DNA of 39,891 nt from an uncultured Anaerolineae bacterium (GTDB lineage: Bacteria; Chloroflexota; Anaerolineae; Anaerolineales; Villigracilaceae). How positions within the stretch are numbered: position 1 is the stretch's first letter; every line of letters starts with the position of its first letter. Where the stretch lies: contig CAIWAX010000493.1 in the NCBI GenBank assembly GCA_903910795.1, positions 1 through 39,891 of the forward strand. The letters are read 5' to 3'. Below, piece after piece: positions 14,167-23,225 of the stretch. A program made the translations under genes and the position numbers. The notes beneath the pieces are model-generated. The model saw only the letters and a program-made list of their open reading frames with translations. It did not search any database and had not been told where the DNA came from.

Positions 14167-16659
14167 TCAGGCCTTACTATCGGCCGAAATAGTCTGGTTG
14201 GCGAGGATTTCCACCGCGCATGGCCCAGAGATGGGCAGCCCGAAGCTGCGGTACACCAGAACGACGCTGGCCGGGATGGATTCATCGAACCGGATTTTGA
14301 CTTCCGATTCAACCCCGTTCAGTTTGATGACGGCCTGTCCGCCGTTGGAGAGCCCGATTTTCTGTGCCGCAGCCGGGTGGATGGACACGCTGGCATCGCC
14401 GACGTGGCTGTTGAGCAGCGCAGCCGGTGTCATGGTGGTGCCTTGATCGTAGAGTTTGGTGACCGGAACAGCGATTAGCTTAGCAAATCGGAGCTCAGTT
14501 TCTTTCAGCGCGGGGCGTTTGCCGGATGCCGTCGACGAAACCGGAGCGGCAGTCGCGAGGCTGAGATGCGCGCCAAGTCCCTGCGTGTTCTGATAGGAGG
14601 TGCCGCCATAGTACAGGTTGCCCTGTCCAACCTCGGGCCATTGATCTCCCACCTGCGAGAGTCTGTCATAGCTCAGACCAGCGAAAGCAGTTTCGCTGGC
14701 GGCGAGTTTGTTCATTACCAGCAGGGCCGAGCGTGCTTCCAATTCCAAGCCGCATTTTTTGGCAATCGCAGCCGTGATGGAAAAATCGGGTCTGGTGCCG
14801 GGGCGGGCCGGGACCGCCGGGTAAAAGCGTTGGACGCGCCGTTCGCCGGAGGTGTAGGTGCCTTCGCGTTCTGTGTAAGCCGCGGCGGGCAGTACGATTT
14901 CCGCCAGCCGGGTGGTTTCGGTGGTGAGAATATCCTGCACAATGACCGACTTGGCCGATTGGAGCGCCTCCGCCAGCCGGGGGTCATCTCCGGCCGGGTC
15001 GGCGGCCACGATGTAAACGGTTTTGCCTTTCAGTTCGGATGCCAGGTTGCCATCATCGGCCGGGCTGAGCCCCAATTCCCAGGCACCCTGGGCATTCGGA
15101 GTGCTCCAGACGCCCACCAGGCCGTTGTTGGCCTTGCTCGCGCGTCCATCCAGCAGGCTGGCGCATTCGGCAGCCAGATCAGCGCTGCCCTGCAGGCCCA
15201 GGCCATCCGAGCCGTAGAAAACGACCAGGTTCCCTGCGCTACCTGCGGCGAGCGCAGCGCCAATTTTTTCCCTGCCCACCAGACCTTTGATGGTCTCGAC
15301 TTCATCGCCATAGGGATAGCGCACAACAAAAGTGGCAAATTCATCCAGCTTGGTGGCGCGGGCGGTCGCCAGGATCAGGGTTGCGCCGCGTTGGGCGGCC
15401 GCTTTGACGCGCAGGAACCAGAGGGGTGCTTCGTTGTACAGGTCAGAGGCTACCACCAGGATGGTGTCGCCTTTGCCGAGCGCGCCCAGGTTGGAACCGG
15501 CGCTCAGACCCAGACGGGTGGTGTATTCGCCGCCGCCCATAGGGGTGTAGAAACGGATTTTCGCGCCCAGGCTGCCCGCGAGCTGCTTGAGGTTGAAGAG
15601 GTCTTCGTTCGCGAGCCGGCCGCCGGCCAGAATGAGCGCTTCGCTTTTGGCGGCTGAAAGTTTTTCAGCCGCGCGGCTGATGCGTGCGTCAAATTCGCTG
15701 GCATCCGCTGACAGGCGCGAGGCGTCTTCGGCGTGGAAAGTACCCATAAGTTCAGTATAGTGATAGCTGGCGAAGCGGCCCTTGTCGCACAACCAGATTT
15801 CGTTAACCTGTTCGTTCTGGCGCGGCAGCGCGCGTTTGATGACATATCCGCCGCCAGATTTGACTTCGCGGCGCACGTTAAAGGTCAGGTTGCAGCCAAC
15901 CGGGCAGTGTGTGCAGACCGAGGCGGCGTTCTTGAGTTCCCAGGGCCGGGCGCCAAAGCGGAAGTCCGCCGTGGTGAGCGCGCCCACCGGGCAAATATCG
16001 GTGGTGTTGCCGGAAAAGATCGAGTCAAAACCGGGCTCGGAGAAGGTGACAATATCGGTGGCGCGGCCGCGGCTGTAAAAACCGAGCACTGGCTCGCCCG
16101 CGATTTTATCCTGGAAGCGGATGCAGCGCGCGCACTGGATGCAGCGCTCGCGATCCAAGAAGATCAGGTCGCCGAGCGCGACGTGCTTTGGCTGGCGCTG
16201 CTTCTCATCAAAGAGGAAGCGGCTGGCATCCGGTCCGTGACCCATGGTCAGGTTCTGGAGCGGGCATTCGCCGCCCTTGTCGCAGATCGGGCAGTCCAGT
16301 GGATGGTTGGTCAGCAGTAGCTCGAGGATTTCCTTCTGACCGGCTTTGGCTTTATCGGTAGCTGTCAGAACCACCATGCCTTCCGAGACAGGATTGGTGC
16401 AGGCTGTTTCCAGCTTGGGCATGAACTGCATCTTGGGCGAGCCGTCGGCTTCCAGGACGGGTTGGCCGGTGGCGCGGTCAAACATCGGTCTTCCAATTTC
16501 GACCAGGCACTGGCGGCACATGCCGACCGGTTCCATCTTGGGATGATAGCAGAAGACCGGGATATCGATCCCGGCGCGCTTGGCCGCATCGACTACCAGG
16601 GTGCCTTCGGGGACTGTTACCCTGACATTATCTACAATGAGATTAACTGATTTTGGCAT
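14167..16659 (-). CDS. nuoG: NADH-quinone oxidoreductase subunit G
   Basis: This 830-residue Fe-S subunit holds all expected clusters. The 2Fe-2S site (N1b) uses C37, C48, C51 and C87. The His-Cys3 site (N5) uses H119, C123, C126 and C132. The 4Fe-4S site (N4) uses C173, C176, C179 and C223. The off-path N7 site uses C249, C252, C256 and C291. The rest is a molybdopterin-oxidoreductase-like domain that in complex I has lost its cofactor. It passes electrons from NuoF to NuoI. Length is within the family range. The ATG is 4 bases after the nuoF stop. Confidence 0.97.
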   Translation of the reverse strand: MPKSVNLIVDNVRVTVPEGTLVVDAAKRAGIDIPVFCYHPKMEPVGMCRQCLVEIGRPMFDRATGQPVLEADGSPKMQFMPKLETACTNPVSEGMVVLTATDKAKAGQKEILELLLTNHPLDCPICDKGGECPLQNLTMGHGPDASRFLFDEKQRQPKHVALGDLIFLDRERCIQCARCIRFQDKIAGEPVLGFYSRGRATDIVTFSEPGFDSIFSGNTTDICPVGALTTADFRFGARPWELKNAASVCTHCPVGCNLTFNVRREVKSGGGYVIKRALPRQNEQVNEIWLCDKGRFASYHYTELMGTFHAEDASRLSADASEFDARISRAAEKLSAAKSEALILAGGRLANEDLFNLKQLAGSLGAKIRFYTPMGGGEYTTRLGLSAGSNLGALGKGDTILVVASDLYNEAPLWFLRVKAAAQRGATLILATARATKLDEFATFVVRYPYGDEVETIKGLVGREKIGAALAAGSAGNLVVFYGSDGLGLQGSADLAAECASLLDGRASKANNGLVGVWSTPNAQGAWELGLSPADDGNLASELKGKTVYIVAADPAGDDPRLAEALQSAKSVIVQDILTTETTRLAEIVLPAAAYTEREGTYTSGERRVQRFYPAVPARPGTRPDFSITAAIAKKCGLELEARSALLVMNKLAASETAFAGLSYDRLSQVGDQWPEVGQGNLYYGGTSYQNTQGLGAHLSLATAAPVSSTASGKRPALKETELRFAKLIAVPVTKLYDQGTTMTPAALLNSHVGDASVSIHPAAAQKIGLSNGGQAVIKLNGVESEVKIRFDESIPASVVLVYRSFGLPISGPCAVEILANQTISADSKA

Positions 16660-16663
16660 AGTG

Positions 16664-17956
16664 CTAAGCCTTCAAAGTGCTGTGCACACCGGCGGAAGCA
16701 TCCGGGCAAATCGCGGCGAAATCCTCGGGGAAACGTTCAAGCGCCGAGGTGACAGCCATGGTGGAGAAATCGCCCAGGGCGCACAGGCATTTGCCGTTGA
16801 CCTGGTTGGCAACATTTTTCAAGAGCAGCAGGTCGGCGTTTGTGCCGTGCCCGGCGTGGATGCGCTCAACAATGTGCAGCATCCAGTAGTTGCCGTCGCG
16901 GCAGGGGGTGCACTTGCCGCAGGATTCATGCTTGAAGAAATGCACGGTCTTGTCGATGACCCAATCCATACTATGGGTATCGTCAATGATGATGACCGAA
17001 GCAGAACCGAGCAGTGACCCCACGCTCTGGACATTTTCATAATCCATTTTGGTATCCATGACTTTATCAAACGTGCTGTCATCGATTCTTATAATGGAAG
17101 AAGACGCCCCAGCCGGCATGATCGCGCGCAGCTTGTGCCCGTTCGGGATGCCGCCGCCGTAATTGAAGATCAATTCGCGGAAGGTGGTGCCCAGCGGCAA
17201 CTCATAATTGCCCGGATTGTTGATGTTGCCCGAGAGCGAGAAGATCTTGACGCCGGCGCTTTTGTCTGTGCCGAGACCCTTATACCAGCCCGCGCCTTTT
17301 TCGATGATCTGCGGCAGGTTGGTGAGCGTTTCAACGTTGTTGATGACGGTTGGCTTGCCGTAGAGACCGACCACCGCTGGGAAGGGCGGGCGGACGCGCG
17401 GCTGGCCGCGTTTGCCCTCGATCGATTCGAGCAGGGCTGTTTCCTCGCCGCAGATGTATGCGCCTGCGCCGAGGTGGGTCTTGATTTTTAGCGAGTAGCT
17501 GCTTCCAAACAGATTGTCGCCCAGCAGACCCGCAGCGTGCATCTGGAGAATGCATTCATCCAGAAAAACTTGCAACTGTTTGAACTCTCCGCGCAGATAG
17601 ACATACCCTTCGGCCGCGCCGACGCCGTAACAGGCGATCGCGACACCTTCCAGAAACTGGAACGGGTTGTTTTCCATGATCTCGCGGTCTTTGAAGGTAC
17701 CCGGTTCGGATTCATCCGCGTTGCAGACCACATAATGCGGCCAGATGTTATTGGGCAGGAATGACCACTTGACGCCGGTTGGGAAACCCGCGCCACCGCG
17801 CCCGCGCAGGCCGGAGGCTTTCACCTCATCCACCACCTGCTGGGACTGCATGGAAGTGACAACTTTTTTCAGGCTCTCAAAGCCGCCGTGCTTTGCATAA
17901 ACTTCAATATCCTTAATGTTGGGGATATCGCGGTGGCGAAGCAGGATATAGGACAT
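16664..17956 (-). CDS. nuoF: NADH-quinone oxidoreductase subunit F (NADH- and FMN-binding)
   Basis: This 430-residue subunit oxidises NADH. GLRGRGGAGFPTGVKWSF (residues 49-66) is the glycine-rich NADH/FMN loop, and CNADESEPGTFKDREIM and AYICGEETALLESIEG complete the flavin and NADH sites. Cluster N3 is bound by C346, C349, C352 (CGKCTPCRDG) and C392. Electrons pass from FMN to NuoG, with NuoE's N1a beside it. The start overlaps the nuoE stop by one base (TAATG). Confidence 0.98.
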   Translation of the reverse strand: MSYILLRHRDIPNIKDIEVYAKHGGFESLKKVVTSMQSQQVVDEVKASGLRGRGGAGFPTGVKWSFLPNNIWPHYVVCNADESEPGTFKDREIMENNPFQFLEGVAIACYGVGAAEGYVYLRGEFKQLQVFLDECILQMHAAGLLGDNLFGSSYSLKIKTHLGAGAYICGEETALLESIEGKRGQPRVRPPFPAVVGLYGKPTVINNVETLTNLPQIIEKGAGWYKGLGTDKSAGVKIFSLSGNINNPGNYELPLGTTFRELIFNYGGGIPNGHKLRAIMPAGASSSIIRIDDSTFDKVMDTKMDYENVQSVGSLLGSASVIIIDDTHSMDWVIDKTVHFFKHESCGKCTPCRDGNYWMLHIVERIHAGHGTNADLLLLKNVANQVNGKCLCALGDFSTMAVTSALERFPEDFAAICPDASAGVHSTLKA

Positions 17957-18498
17957 TATTTAGCCTCCCCACCGTAGGTGCCCTGTGGGCCGATCGCCTT
18001 CAGTGCCGTGACAAGTTCCAGAGTGCGATCAACGCTCATATTTTCATAATACGTGAGTTTGTCACCTTCCTGAAGCTGGAACATGGGCGCCTTGTCGCAG
18101 GCTGCCAGGCAGGTCACAGCTTCCAGGGTTACCAGTCCATCCGGGGTGGTTTCGCCAACCTGAATGCCCAGATTCTGGCACAGTGATTCCAAAAATTGAT
18201 CGGCGCCGCGCAGAGCGCAGGGTAAATCGTTGCAAACCTGCATGCGGTACTTTCCGGCCTTTTCATCGTGATAGAGGGTATAGAACCCGACAATCGAGGC
18301 TACCTGGGTCACATCCAGGTCGAGCATGGAGGCGATATCGGCCATACCTTCTTTGGTGATGTAACCGCCTTCGCGCTGGGCCAGGTAAAGCAGCGGCATG
18401 ACCGCCGAGCGTTTGACGGGATATTTATCGAAAATGGCCTGTACTTCTTCTGGATATTTTTCCCGTAAGGGATTCGGGATGTTTTTAGCGAGACTCAT
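17956..18498 (-). CDS. nuoE: NADH-quinone oxidoreductase subunit E (2Fe-2S)
   Basis: This 180-residue thioredoxin-fold subunit binds the 2Fe-2S cluster N1a through C89, C94, C130 and C134 (CNDLPC and CLAAC). The N-terminal helical part (residues 10-75, ending VASIVGFYTLYH) is the usual NuoE bundle. It forms the NADH-oxidising module with NuoF and NuoG. Start and nuoD stop overlap as ATGA, and its own stop overlaps the nuoF start, both signs of coupled translation. Confidence 0.97.
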   Translation of the reverse strand: MSLAKNIPNPLREKYPEEVQAIFDKYPVKRSAVMPLLYLAQREGGYITKEGMADIASMLDLDVTQVASIVGFYTLYHDEKAGKYRMQVCNDLPCALRGADQFLESLCQNLGIQVGETTPDGLVTLEAVTCLAACDKAPMFQLQEGDKLTYYENMSVDRTLELVTALKAIGPQGTYGGEAK

Positions 18499-19724
18499 CG
18501 GTCAATATCTCCCAGGACAATGTCAACCGAACCAATGATCGCTACCAGGTCGGCAACGAGGAAGCCCTTTGCCATGACAGGCAGTACCTGTAGATTGTCG
18601 AATGACGGGTTGCGGAAGTGGACACGGAAGGGCTTGGGGCCTCCGTCGCTTTCCAGGTAAACGCCTTGTTCACCGCGCGGTGATTCAACAGCCGAGTAAA
18701 CGAAACCTCTGGGTGCATTGAAGCCCTCGGTCCACAACTTGAAATGGTGGATGAGCGCTTCCATGCTGGTGCCAATTTCTGAGCGAGGCGGCGGCACAAA
18801 TTTACGATTGTTCGAACGCACCGGGCCCATGGGCATTTTGTCCATGGCCTGTTGGACGATACGCACCGACTGGCGCATTTCCGCGATGCGCACCAGGTAG
18901 CGGGCGCGCACATCGCCTTCCGTGCGCAACGGCACTTCAAAGTCATACTGTTCGTAGCCCGAATACGGGGCAAATTTGCGTATATCGTAGTTGACGCCCG
19001 AACCGCGCAGCGTGGCGCCGGTCAGACCCCAGTTGACGGCATCTTCAGCCGAGATTTTACCGATCCCGGCGGTGCGGTCAATAAAGAGCGGGTTCTTTGT
19101 CAGCAGCGATTCGTATTCGTCGATGCGCCGTGGCATGATCTTGAGCAGGTCGCGCACTGCCGCTTCAAATTCAACCGGCACATCGCGCCAGACACCGCCC
19201 GGGCGAATATAGGTGGTCATCATGCGCTGGCCCGAAACCATTTCCAGGATACCGAGGATCATTTCGCGTTCGCGGAAGGTGTACATAAAGTCAGACATGG
19301 CGGCCAGGTCGAGCGCCGAAGTGCCCAACCAGACCAGGTGCGAGGAGATGCGCTTCAATTCGGCCAGCACCACGCGTAAAGCCTGGGCGCGCACCGGCAC
19401 ATCCAGCCCGACCAGTTTTTCAACTGCCAGGCAGTAGGCCAGGTTGTTACCGACCGTGTTCATGTAATCCATGCGGTCGGTCATTACTTCGGCCTTCTGA
19501 TAGGTCTTGGCTTCCATATTTTTTTCGATACCGGTATGCAGGAAGCCGATATCAGGGATGGCATTCAGAACGGTCTCGCCATCCAGTTCCAGGAGCAGGC
19601 GCAGCACGCCGTGTGTGGAGGGATGCTGCGGCCCCATGTTCAACAACATCGTCTCGCCTTCCAGCGCGCGGTTTGAGACGAGGTGGGTCATTCCATCGAG
19701 GGTTACTTCTTCAATCTGAGCCAT
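18495..19724 (-). CDS. nuoD: NADH-quinone oxidoreductase subunit D
   Basis: This 409-residue subunit, related to [NiFe] hydrogenase large subunits, forms part of the quinone site. The N-terminal loop MGPQHPSTHGVLRLLLELDGE holds the quinone-contacting histidines. The middle contains GFLHTGIEKNMEAKTYQKA and DYMNTVGNNLAYCLAVEKL, and the C-terminus ends LVAIIGSVDIVLGDIDR, standard for NuoD. It is separate from nuoC, unlike the fused form of enterobacteria. Residues 1-28 before the signature are short and variable, so an ATG at MLLNMGPQ cannot be excluded. Confidence 0.97.
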   Translation of the reverse strand: MAQIEEVTLDGMTHLVSNRALEGETMLLNMGPQHPSTHGVLRLLLELDGETVLNAIPDIGFLHTGIEKNMEAKTYQKAEVMTDRMDYMNTVGNNLAYCLAVEKLVGLDVPVRAQALRVVLAELKRISSHLVWLGTSALDLAAMSDFMYTFREREMILGILEMVSGQRMMTTYIRPGGVWRDVPVEFEAAVRDLLKIMPRRIDEYESLLTKNPLFIDRTAGIGKISAEDAVNWGLTGATLRGSGVNYDIRKFAPYSGYEQYDFEVPLRTEGDVRARYLVRIAEMRQSVRIVQQAMDKMPMGPVRSNNRKFVPPPRSEIGTSMEALIHHFKLWTEGFNAPRGFVYSAVESPRGEQGVYLESDGGPKPFRVHFRNPSFDNLQVLPVMAKGFLVADLVAIIGSVDIVLGDIDR

Positions 19725-19740
19725 TTGATTTCATCCTCAG

Positions 19741-20271
19741 TTATTCTGCGCGCCTATTTTTTGCATACGGTTTGCGGACATCAATTTCATCAAAGTTGAA
19801 GGTGAACTGGGGTTCTTCGTAACCCAAAGGATAATCTTTGCGCAGCGGGTGGCCTTCCCAGTCGTGCGGCATCAGAATGCGGCGCAAGTCAGAATGGCCT
19901 TCAAATTTGATCCCAAACAGATCATAAACCTCGCGTTCATTCCAGTTGGCATTGTGGTAAACAGTTTCAATTGTGGGGGCGAAGGGCTGAAGGCCGGAGA
20001 CAGGTGCGCGTACATCTAAGCTCTGCGCGTTGGGGATGGAGGTAAAGCGGTACACCAGGTGAAACCGCGGGTTTTCTTCCGGCCAGTAATCTACTGCGGT
20101 CAGGGATGAAAGCAGGTTAAAACCGAATTCGTCGTGGATCACCCTGGCGGCCTCGGCAATTTTTTCGACTGGCACGATCAGGGTCGTTTCCCCGGTGGCG
20201 CAACCTTCGGTTGTCTGCCCGTCAAATCTTTTGACAAGGGCTTCAATGACGGTAGCTAGATTTGCGCTCAT
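19741..20271 (-). CDS. nuoC: NADH-quinone oxidoreductase subunit C
   Basis: This 176-residue subunit (30-kDa family) carries the signature NEREVYDLFGIKFEGHSDLRRILMPHDWEGHPLRKDYPLG (residues about 110-150). It packs against NuoD and NuoI in the connecting module of complex I and has no cofactor. The ATG follows the nuoB stop by one base (TAATATG). It is an unfused NuoC, as in most non-enterobacterial complexes. Confidence 0.97.
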   Translation of the reverse strand: MSANLATVIEALVKRFDGQTTEGCATGETTLIVPVEKIAEAARVIHDEFGFNLLSSLTAVDYWPEENPRFHLVYRFTSIPNAQSLDVRAPVSGLQPFAPTIETVYHNANWNEREVYDLFGIKFEGHSDLRRILMPHDWEGHPLRKDYPLGYEEPQFTFNFDEIDVRKPYAKNRRAE

Positions 20272-20272
20272 A

Positions 20273-20755
20273 TTAAGCCCAATCCTTCATTCTTTCGCGG
20301 CGTACTTTCTCATGCAGCGTGATGACACCGTGGATCAAAGCCTCGGGGCGCGGCGGGCAGCCCGCCACATAAACATCCACCGGGACGACTTCATCGACCC
20401 CCTGAACCACCGCATAATTATTAAAGACACCACCGCAGGAGGCGCAGTCGCCCATCGCGATAACCCATTTAGGGTCGGGCATCTGATCGTACAAGCGGCG
20501 AACCACCGGTGCCATTTTGCGCGATACACGCCCGGCCACAATCATCAGATCGCTCTGGCGAGGGCTAGGGCGCATCAGTTCCATGCCAAAGCGGCTCATA
20601 TCATAGTTGGCGGCCTGCGCGGACATCATTTCGATCGCGCAGCATGCCAAGCCGAACAACATCGGCCACATGGCATTGGTGCGACTCCAGTTTACAAGAT
20701 CTTCGAGGCGCGCAGTTACCACGCCCATATTTCCAAGCTTTTGTTCTAATCCCAT
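20273..20755 (-). CDS. nuoB: NADH-quinone oxidoreductase subunit B (cluster N2)
   Basis: This 160-residue subunit binds the terminal 4Fe-4S cluster N2 through C38-C39 (LACCAIEM), C104 (GDCASCGG) and C133 ([10 protein letters not shown]). N2 hands electrons to quinone at the NuoB-NuoD-NuoH interface. The tandem Cys-Cys pair is diagnostic. The start overlaps nuoA by 10 bases. The Arg/Pro-rich loop [16 protein letters not shown] is the conserved quinone-side surface. Confidence 0.98.
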   Translation of the reverse strand: MGLEQKLGNMGVVTARLEDLVNWSRTNAMWPMLFGLACCAIEMMSAQAANYDMSRFGMELMRPSPRQSDLMIVAGRVSRKMAPVVRRLYDQMPDPKWVIAMGDCASCGGVFNNYAVVQGVDEVVPVDVYVAGCPPRPEALIHGVITLHEKVRRERMKDWA

Positions 20756-21117
20756 TCCAGCGCTCCTTTCTTCCAGGCATAAGCATAACCTACCAATAAG
20801 ATGGCGATGAAGACCAGCATTTCGCCAAGCATGAAAAGTCCCTGGCCTTGTTGGACAAAATTGTTAAAAACCAGGGCCCAGGGGATGAAAAACACCACTT
20901 CAATATCAAACAGGATGAAGAGAACCGCGATCAGATAGAAGCGCACCGGGATACGGCGTGTTCCGGGGCCTATCGGGTTCATACCCGACTCATACGGCAT
21001 GGATTTCTTACCAGCGGGACGCTTGGGTCCAAAAATCGTACCCAATACGATCGCGATAACGCCGATCAGGGTCGTTATTGCAATAAAAATCGCGATGGAA
21101 ACATATTCTAGCAGCAT
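20746..21117 (-). CDS. nuoA: NADH-quinone oxidoreductase subunit A, first gene of operon
   Basis: This 123-residue membrane subunit has three transmembrane helices. The loop between TM1 and TM2 contains [52 protein letters not shown], the NuoA signature with its conserved ESG and FDIE motifs. It forms part of the quinone-chamber region with NuoH and NuoJ. As the operon's first gene it follows the promoter region at 21157-21231 by a short untranslated leader. It overlaps nuoB. Confidence 0.97.
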   Translation of the reverse strand: MLLEYVSIAIFIAITTLIGVIAIVLGTIFGPKRPAGKKSMPYESGMNPIGPGTRRIPVRFYLIAVLFILFDIEVVFFIPWALVFNNFVQQGQGLFMLGEMLVFIAILLVGYAYAWKKGALEWD

Positions 21118-21156
21118 AAATTAACTCCCAGGGTGGGGTTGGCACAGAATGTGCGT

Positions 21157-21231
21157 AGTATAACATAGGATAATGTCAGTGGAAATTTTCACAAAGAAAT
21201 CATTATAAGCAATTTTGATGACTTTTGTCAC
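21157..21231 (-). promoter_or_regulatory. Candidate promoters of the nuo operon
   Basis: On the minus strand GTGACA (21226-21231), 18 bases, TATAAT (21202-21207) is a strong sigma70 match about 85 bases before nuoA. A second -10 box, TATACT (21157-21162), lies closer, with a weak -35 (TTTCCA). Either or both could start the nuoA-N transcript. Confidence 0.6.
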
Positions 21232-21252
21232 TTGTTTGCACGGACGGGAAAT

Positions 21253-21287
21253 GAAATGCCAGACACCTGAAAAGTGCCTGGCATTTC
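21253..21287 (-). terminator. Hairpin between the PrsW-FGE gene and nuoA
   Basis: GAAATGCCAGACAC (21253-21266) pairs with GTGCCTGGCATTTC (21274-21287) with one G-T wobble and a 7-base loop. It stands downstream of the PrsW-FGE gene on the minus strand and upstream of the nuo promoter, so it probably separates the two units. The T run after it is poor. Confidence 0.55.
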
Positions 21288-21325
21288 GTAATATGCGCCT
21301 GTGTAGCGTGCCAAAAACTGTTTTT

Positions 21326-23215
21326 TTACCCAGGAGCGCTGCTGCTGGCACAGCGGAAACCGAGGGCATTGCCGAAGGCGTTTGGATAGTTAAAGTCGCG
21401 AATGGAGGAACGGGTGTCAGCGTCACTGGTGCCCCAGGAGCCGCCCCGGATGACACGTTTTTCGCCAGAAGTTGGCCCAGTAGGATTGCTGGCAGAGGAA
21501 GATTGGTAATATGTGCTACCGTACCAATCCGCCACCCATTCCGACACATTTCCGGCCATATCATAGGCTCCGTACGGGCTGACTCCTTTTTTGTAGCTGC
21601 CAACTATGCTTGTATCCCCAAGCAGTAGATTGAAATTCGCATAAGTATTGTCGATGTTTTCGCCCCATGGATAAGTGCGCGCATCCGAGCCCACCGCGGC
21701 CTTCTCCCACTCGGCTTCGCTCGGCAGCCGCCCTCCGGCCCATGCGCAGTAGGTTTTGGCCTGGTTCCAATTCACGTAAATGACCGGGTAACTGCTGAAA
21801 CTTGTAAACCCATAATACGTTGGGTGGGAGTGGGAAGTGTTGTTTTGAGGAACCTGGCAGGCACCCGCCTGAACGCATTTGGCGTACTTTCCATTTGTTA
21901 CTTCGGTCTGGTCGATCCAGAAGGTATCCAGAGTTACCGTGTGGGTGGGGACTTCAATTCCTGAGCTGGTAGCTCCTCCCATCACGAAAGGCCCACCCGG
22001 CACAGACACCATCGTCATGCCATCTTTTGAGCGTGTGGAGGTGATGGCCGCGAATGGCGTGGAGGTGGGTCTGACGAATCGGGTGGGTGTAGGCTGTAAG
22101 GTTGGTGTCGGTACCGGCGTGGATGTGGCTGGCACGCCGCCCACGGCCGCGTCATGGATGCTGGGCCAGGCCGGGCCCAGCATGGCGCCCATCGGCACGA
22201 GAACGACTACCATCGCAAACGCGGCGCCCGCCACCGTGCGGCGGCTGACCAATGCCGGCAGCAGCTCAAGCTGTGCATCATCCTGTCCCAACTGCTTTGT
22301 GAGGCGGATGAAATAGCCCCACAAAGCCGCCGACAATACGATCAGGAAAACAACCAGCAAAGTGGGCACCGCCAGCCCGAAAAATGAGAAGGTTGGCCCA
22401 TTTTTAAGATACGAATTCAGACCGGTCAGGTAAACCAATGGTTCAAAGCCGCCGTTCCACAGGGTATGGATGCCAACCGAAAGCAGGTAAGCCGGGCCAA
22501 CTGCCACCAGCCAGCTTTTCTCGCGGATTCGCCCACGGGCGCGGTAGAGCGCCAGACTGATGATGCCAGTGCATAGTGGATGCAAGATCGAGCCAAACCC
22601 GCGCAGCAAGGTGATCCCGCCCCAGCTCCAGCCGTTCCACTGGGCGTAGATGCTTTCATAGAGCACGTTTTCAAGAATGGCAAAACCGGCGCCTGCGGCC
22701 AGCCCAAGCATGAAAGCCTGGCGTTCATTTTTGACTTTCTCATCCAGGATAAGCGGCCCCAGGGCCTTTGTAAATTCTTCCGGGATGGGGGCCTGGATGG
22801 CGGTAAAGATCAGGAAGAGAATGATGGCCGGCGTAAAGAAGAGCCGTTCCAGGAAACCGGGTGTGCCAAACCCGATATCGCCAAATTCAGACGCCAGATA
22901 ACCCAACTGAGGGATCAACAGCCAGACCAGCAGCGGCAGGATCATTTCCAGGATAAATGCCGCGATGATCGAAAGGCTACCGCCAATGAAAAGCGCCAGG
23001 GCGATTTGCTGCCAGGCCAGGGGCGAGCCCAGCCGCCGTGCGCCGTGTGCCAGCACGCCAATGGTGGGCAGGGCGGCCCCCAGGATCACCAGCAGAAAAG
23101 ATAATCCGAAAACATTCCCAATTTCCCTGTGCCAGATGGTACCCAGACTCAGGGTTAAGGCAAAGATAATCCAGAAGTAATAAAAAGGAGGGATGTTGAA
23201 CCTGCGCGTTTGCAT
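21326..23215 (-). CDS. PrsW-like intramembrane protease fused to FGE/sulfatase-modifying-factor domain
   Basis: The 629-residue protein starts at ATG 23213-23215, preceded by AAGGAG. Residues about 10-345 form a multi-spanning membrane domain with PrsW-type glutamic protease motifs: PIPEEFTKALG (E146-E147), GFAILENVLYE (E182), LHPLCTGI (H212) and GIHTLWNG (H250). A Pro/Thr linker (residues 361-390) follows. The C-terminal domain (about 400-629) is of the formylglycine-generating-enzyme type: MVSVPGGPFVMGG, WIDQTEVTNGKYAKC, PVIYVNWNQAKTYCAWAGGRLPSEAEWEKAA, AGNVSEWVADWYG, VIRGGSWG and GFRCA. PrsW proteins cut membrane anchors such as anti-sigma factors; FGE-type domains often act as sensory or ligand-binding modules outside the cell. 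It is the last gene of the three-gene operon. Its substrate is unknown. Confidence 0.85.
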   Translation of the reverse strand: MQTRRFNIPPFYYFWIIFALTLSLGTIWHREIGNVFGLSFLLVILGAALPTIGVLAHGARRLGSPLAWQQIALALFIGGSLSIIAAFILEMILPLLVWLLIPQLGYLASEFGDIGFGTPGFLERLFFTPAIILFLIFTAIQAPIPEEFTKALGPLILDEKVKNERQAFMLGLAAGAGFAILENVLYESIYAQWNGWSWGGITLLRGFGSILHPLCTGIISLALYRARGRIREKSWLVAVGPAYLLSVGIHTLWNGGFEPLVYLTGLNSYLKNGPTFSFFGLAVPTLLVVFLIVLSAALWGYFIRLTKQLGQDDAQLELLPALVSRRTVAGAAFAMVVVLVPMGAMLGPAWPSIHDAAVGGVPATSTPVPTPTLQPTPTRFVRPTSTPFAAITSTRSKDGMTMVSVPGGPFVMGGATSSGIEVPTHTVTLDTFWIDQTEVTNGKYAKCVQAGACQVPQNNTSHSHPTYYGFTSFSSYPVIYVNWNQAKTYCAWAGGRLPSEAEWEKAAVGSDARTYPWGENIDNTYANFNLLLGDTSIVGSYKKGVSPYGAYDMAGNVSEWVADWYGSTYYQSSSASNPTGPTSGEKRVIRGGSWGTSDADTRSSIRDFNYPNAFGNALGFRCASSSAPG

Positions 23216-23225
23216 AGTTTGCTCC

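Noticed and set aside
14566-15657. A 363-codon plus-strand open frame
   Set aside because: It lies wholly inside nuoG on the other strand. Its product is rich in Gly, Ala, Gln and Arg, typical of the reverse of a GC-rich gene, and has no family features.
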